DNA of 7,106 bases from Burkholderiales bacterium (lineage in GTDB: Bacteria; Pseudomonadota; Gammaproteobacteria; Burkholderiales; Usitatibacteraceae), in the NCBI GenBank assembly GCA_025350945.1, contig JANXWW010000204.1:1-7106 (forward strand), written 5' to 3'. Position numbers and translations under genes: made by a program. The notes under the pieces were generated by a model. The model ran no database searches and was not told the DNA's origin. It saw nothing but the letters and a program-made list of their open reading frames with translations. Shown here in pieces: positions 6,230 to 7,106 of this stretch (position 1 is its first letter; each line of letters starts with the position of its first letter).

Positions 6230-6736
6230 TTATCGCTGATTGGCAAAACTTGGGGGAGCTTTTGCACGCGCCTCATTTCGGTCAGCGGCGTTAGGTTCTT
6301 TCGAGGTGTCAAGCAGGCAAAGCCCGATTACGCACAGTAAACCTTCAGTAATTTCCTGAGGGGTTCTGGGTCTTTGTTTGTCGAGAGTTGCCCTAAACAC
6401 CAACATGGGAGGCAGTTTCGGTGCCACATAATCTTCGGGATCAAGTAGCCCGTATACGGTGATTTTTTGTAGTTGCTGAGGATATTCCCCACTCAAGTTT
6501 TCCGCCGATCCCGGTACGGATCGCGCTTGTGTAAAACCGATCCTGGCGCGCTTTTGTTCATCAATTGCCAGTTCGCCAAGCGTGCCCACTGGCAGGCGTT
6601 TGAAATACTGTCGCGCAATGGAATCAGGTATGACAATGCTATGTGATGTGGTTTGTAATTCAACAACAGGGGCTGGCTCAGCTATAGCGAAAACAGTAAA
6701 AATTGTGCCACCCAAAGCGATGATTGCCTGTCTCAT
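6230..6736 (-). CDS. Secreted (periplasmic-type) protein of unknown function
   Basis: This 168-aa protein opens with a signal peptide: MRQAIIALGGTIFTVFAIA with an A-I-A cleavage site at 17-19, leaving a mature chain beginning EPAPVVELQ. I do not recognise the family. The mature part is mixed and polar (SIVIPDSIARQYFKRLPVG, ITVYGLLDPEDYVAPKLPP). A short hydrophobic patch near 132-142 carries two cysteines, Cys135 and Cys140 (CVIGLC), which could form a disulfide or bind a ligand after export. The C-terminal 25 residues are polar and probably disordered. The ATG at 6736 is the only sensible start because it begins the signal peptide; the ribosome binding site is weak (GGTG 5 nt upstream). A gene on the same strand ends 126 nt upstream, so an operon is possible but unproven. 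Confidence 0.8.
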   Translation of the reverse strand: MRQAIIALGGTIFTVFAIAEPAPVVELQTTSHSIVIPDSIARQYFKRLPVGTLGELAIDEQKRARIGFTQARSVPGSAENLSGEYPQQLQKITVYGLLDPEDYVAPKLPPMLVFRATLDKQRPRTPQEITEGLLCVIGLCLLDTSKEPNAADRNEARAKAPPSFANQR

Positions 6737-6862
6737 TTCACACCATTGACGTCTGGCTTGAGCGCTTTAAAAATCGACTCTGTTCAGCAAATTGGCATCT
6801 TATGTCTGGAGAAAAGAAAGCCCTACTAAATATTAGACGAAACGCGTATGGTTCTAAATACG

Positions 6863-7106
6863 TCATTGTTTCTCAAACTCCAGCTCGATAAAGGCATCGT
6901 CCGACCAGGTTTTATCATGCAGGGGAGGAGAGAAAGCATATCCAGTTTTGTCGATTGATACGGGCAGCTTTCGTTCGTCCATGACGAGATTTGCCCCGCG
7001 CAATTTTTTTACCAGATGAAACGTTACTTTTGATTTGGATGAGCCGCATAAGCCGCCAATGAAGCGCATGGCACTTCGTTCCAAAAGGGATAAATCGTCT
7101 TTTTCA
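6863..7106 (-). CDS. 3' end of an unrecognised gene (partial, runs off right edge)
   Basis: The reading frame ending at TGA 6863-6865 is open to the right edge, giving 80 complete codons of the C-terminal part; no start is needed inside the window. A TTG at 7082-7084 could be read as a start, but the codons before it are also open and in the same style (EKDDLSLLERSA), so this is best treated as a truncated gene. The visible part is rich in Lys and Asp/Glu, with alternating hydrophobic stretches suggesting beta strands (SKVTFHLVKKL, AFIELEFEKQ at the end). No motif is recognised. It lies upstream of, and on the same strand as, the secreted orphan protein. Confidence 0.6.
   Translation of the reverse strand, partial: EKDDLSLLERSAMRFIGGLCGSSKSKVTFHLVKKLRGANLVMDERKLPVSIDKTGYAFSPPLHDKTWSDDAFIELEFEKQ

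Noticed and set aside
6221..6230. Perfect 10-bp palindrome ACCTGCAGGT at the end of the secreted-protein gene
   Set aside because: It is too short, with no loop and no T-run, so it cannot act as a terminator hairpin. It could be chance or a restriction-type site.

Overview
This window looks like ordinary chromosomal sequence from a Gram-negative bacterium, most likely a gammaproteobacterium. Cellvibrionaceae or a related marine/soil group is my best guess, but that is inference. The basis is two Sec signal peptides (an exported enzyme and a small periplasmic-type protein), a very large alanine-rich DUF349-repeat protein of the kind common in Pseudomonas/Cellvibrio-type genomes, moderate G+C, and Shine-Dalgarno-led genes. 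I see no tRNA, rRNA, CRISPR array, insertion sequence, phage gene or attachment site.

Layout. (1) Positions 1-74, minus strand: the first 24 codons of an unrecognised gene that runs off the left edge. (2) 180-2126, minus strand: a complete exported S9-family (prolyl oligopeptidase-like) serine peptidase with a GTG start and a strong ribosome binding site. A 13-bp tandem duplication lies over its stop codon. (3) 2127-2327: a divergent intergenic region with recurring TTGCAC/GTGCAA words. (4) 2328-3106, plus strand: a two-gene operon with a 20-nt gap, made of an unrecognised 132-aa protein with a proline-rich acidic tail followed by an all-alpha MazG/RS21-C6-type nucleoside triphosphate pyrophosphohydrolase. 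(5) 3107-3206: the convergent gap, holding a long-range inverted repeat. (6) 3207-6017, minus strand: the DUF349-repeat protein (936 aa from the preferred ATG). (7) 6018-6229: an intergenic region with an interrupted 15-bp hairpin at 6128-6163. (8) 6230-6736, minus strand: a secreted orphan protein. (9) 6863-7106, minus strand: the C-terminal end of another unrecognised gene that continues past the right edge.

Functionally the genes do not form an evident single system. The peptidase would break down peptides in the periplasm, and the pyrophosphohydrolase would clean non-canonical or excess dNTPs from the cytosolic pool. The DUF349 protein is a long helical cytoplasmic protein of unknown role. 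The least explained items are the 132-aa partner of the pyrophosphohydrolase, the DUF349 protein, the secreted orphan and the 6128-6163 hairpin. I found no convincing sign of a defence system or mobile island.
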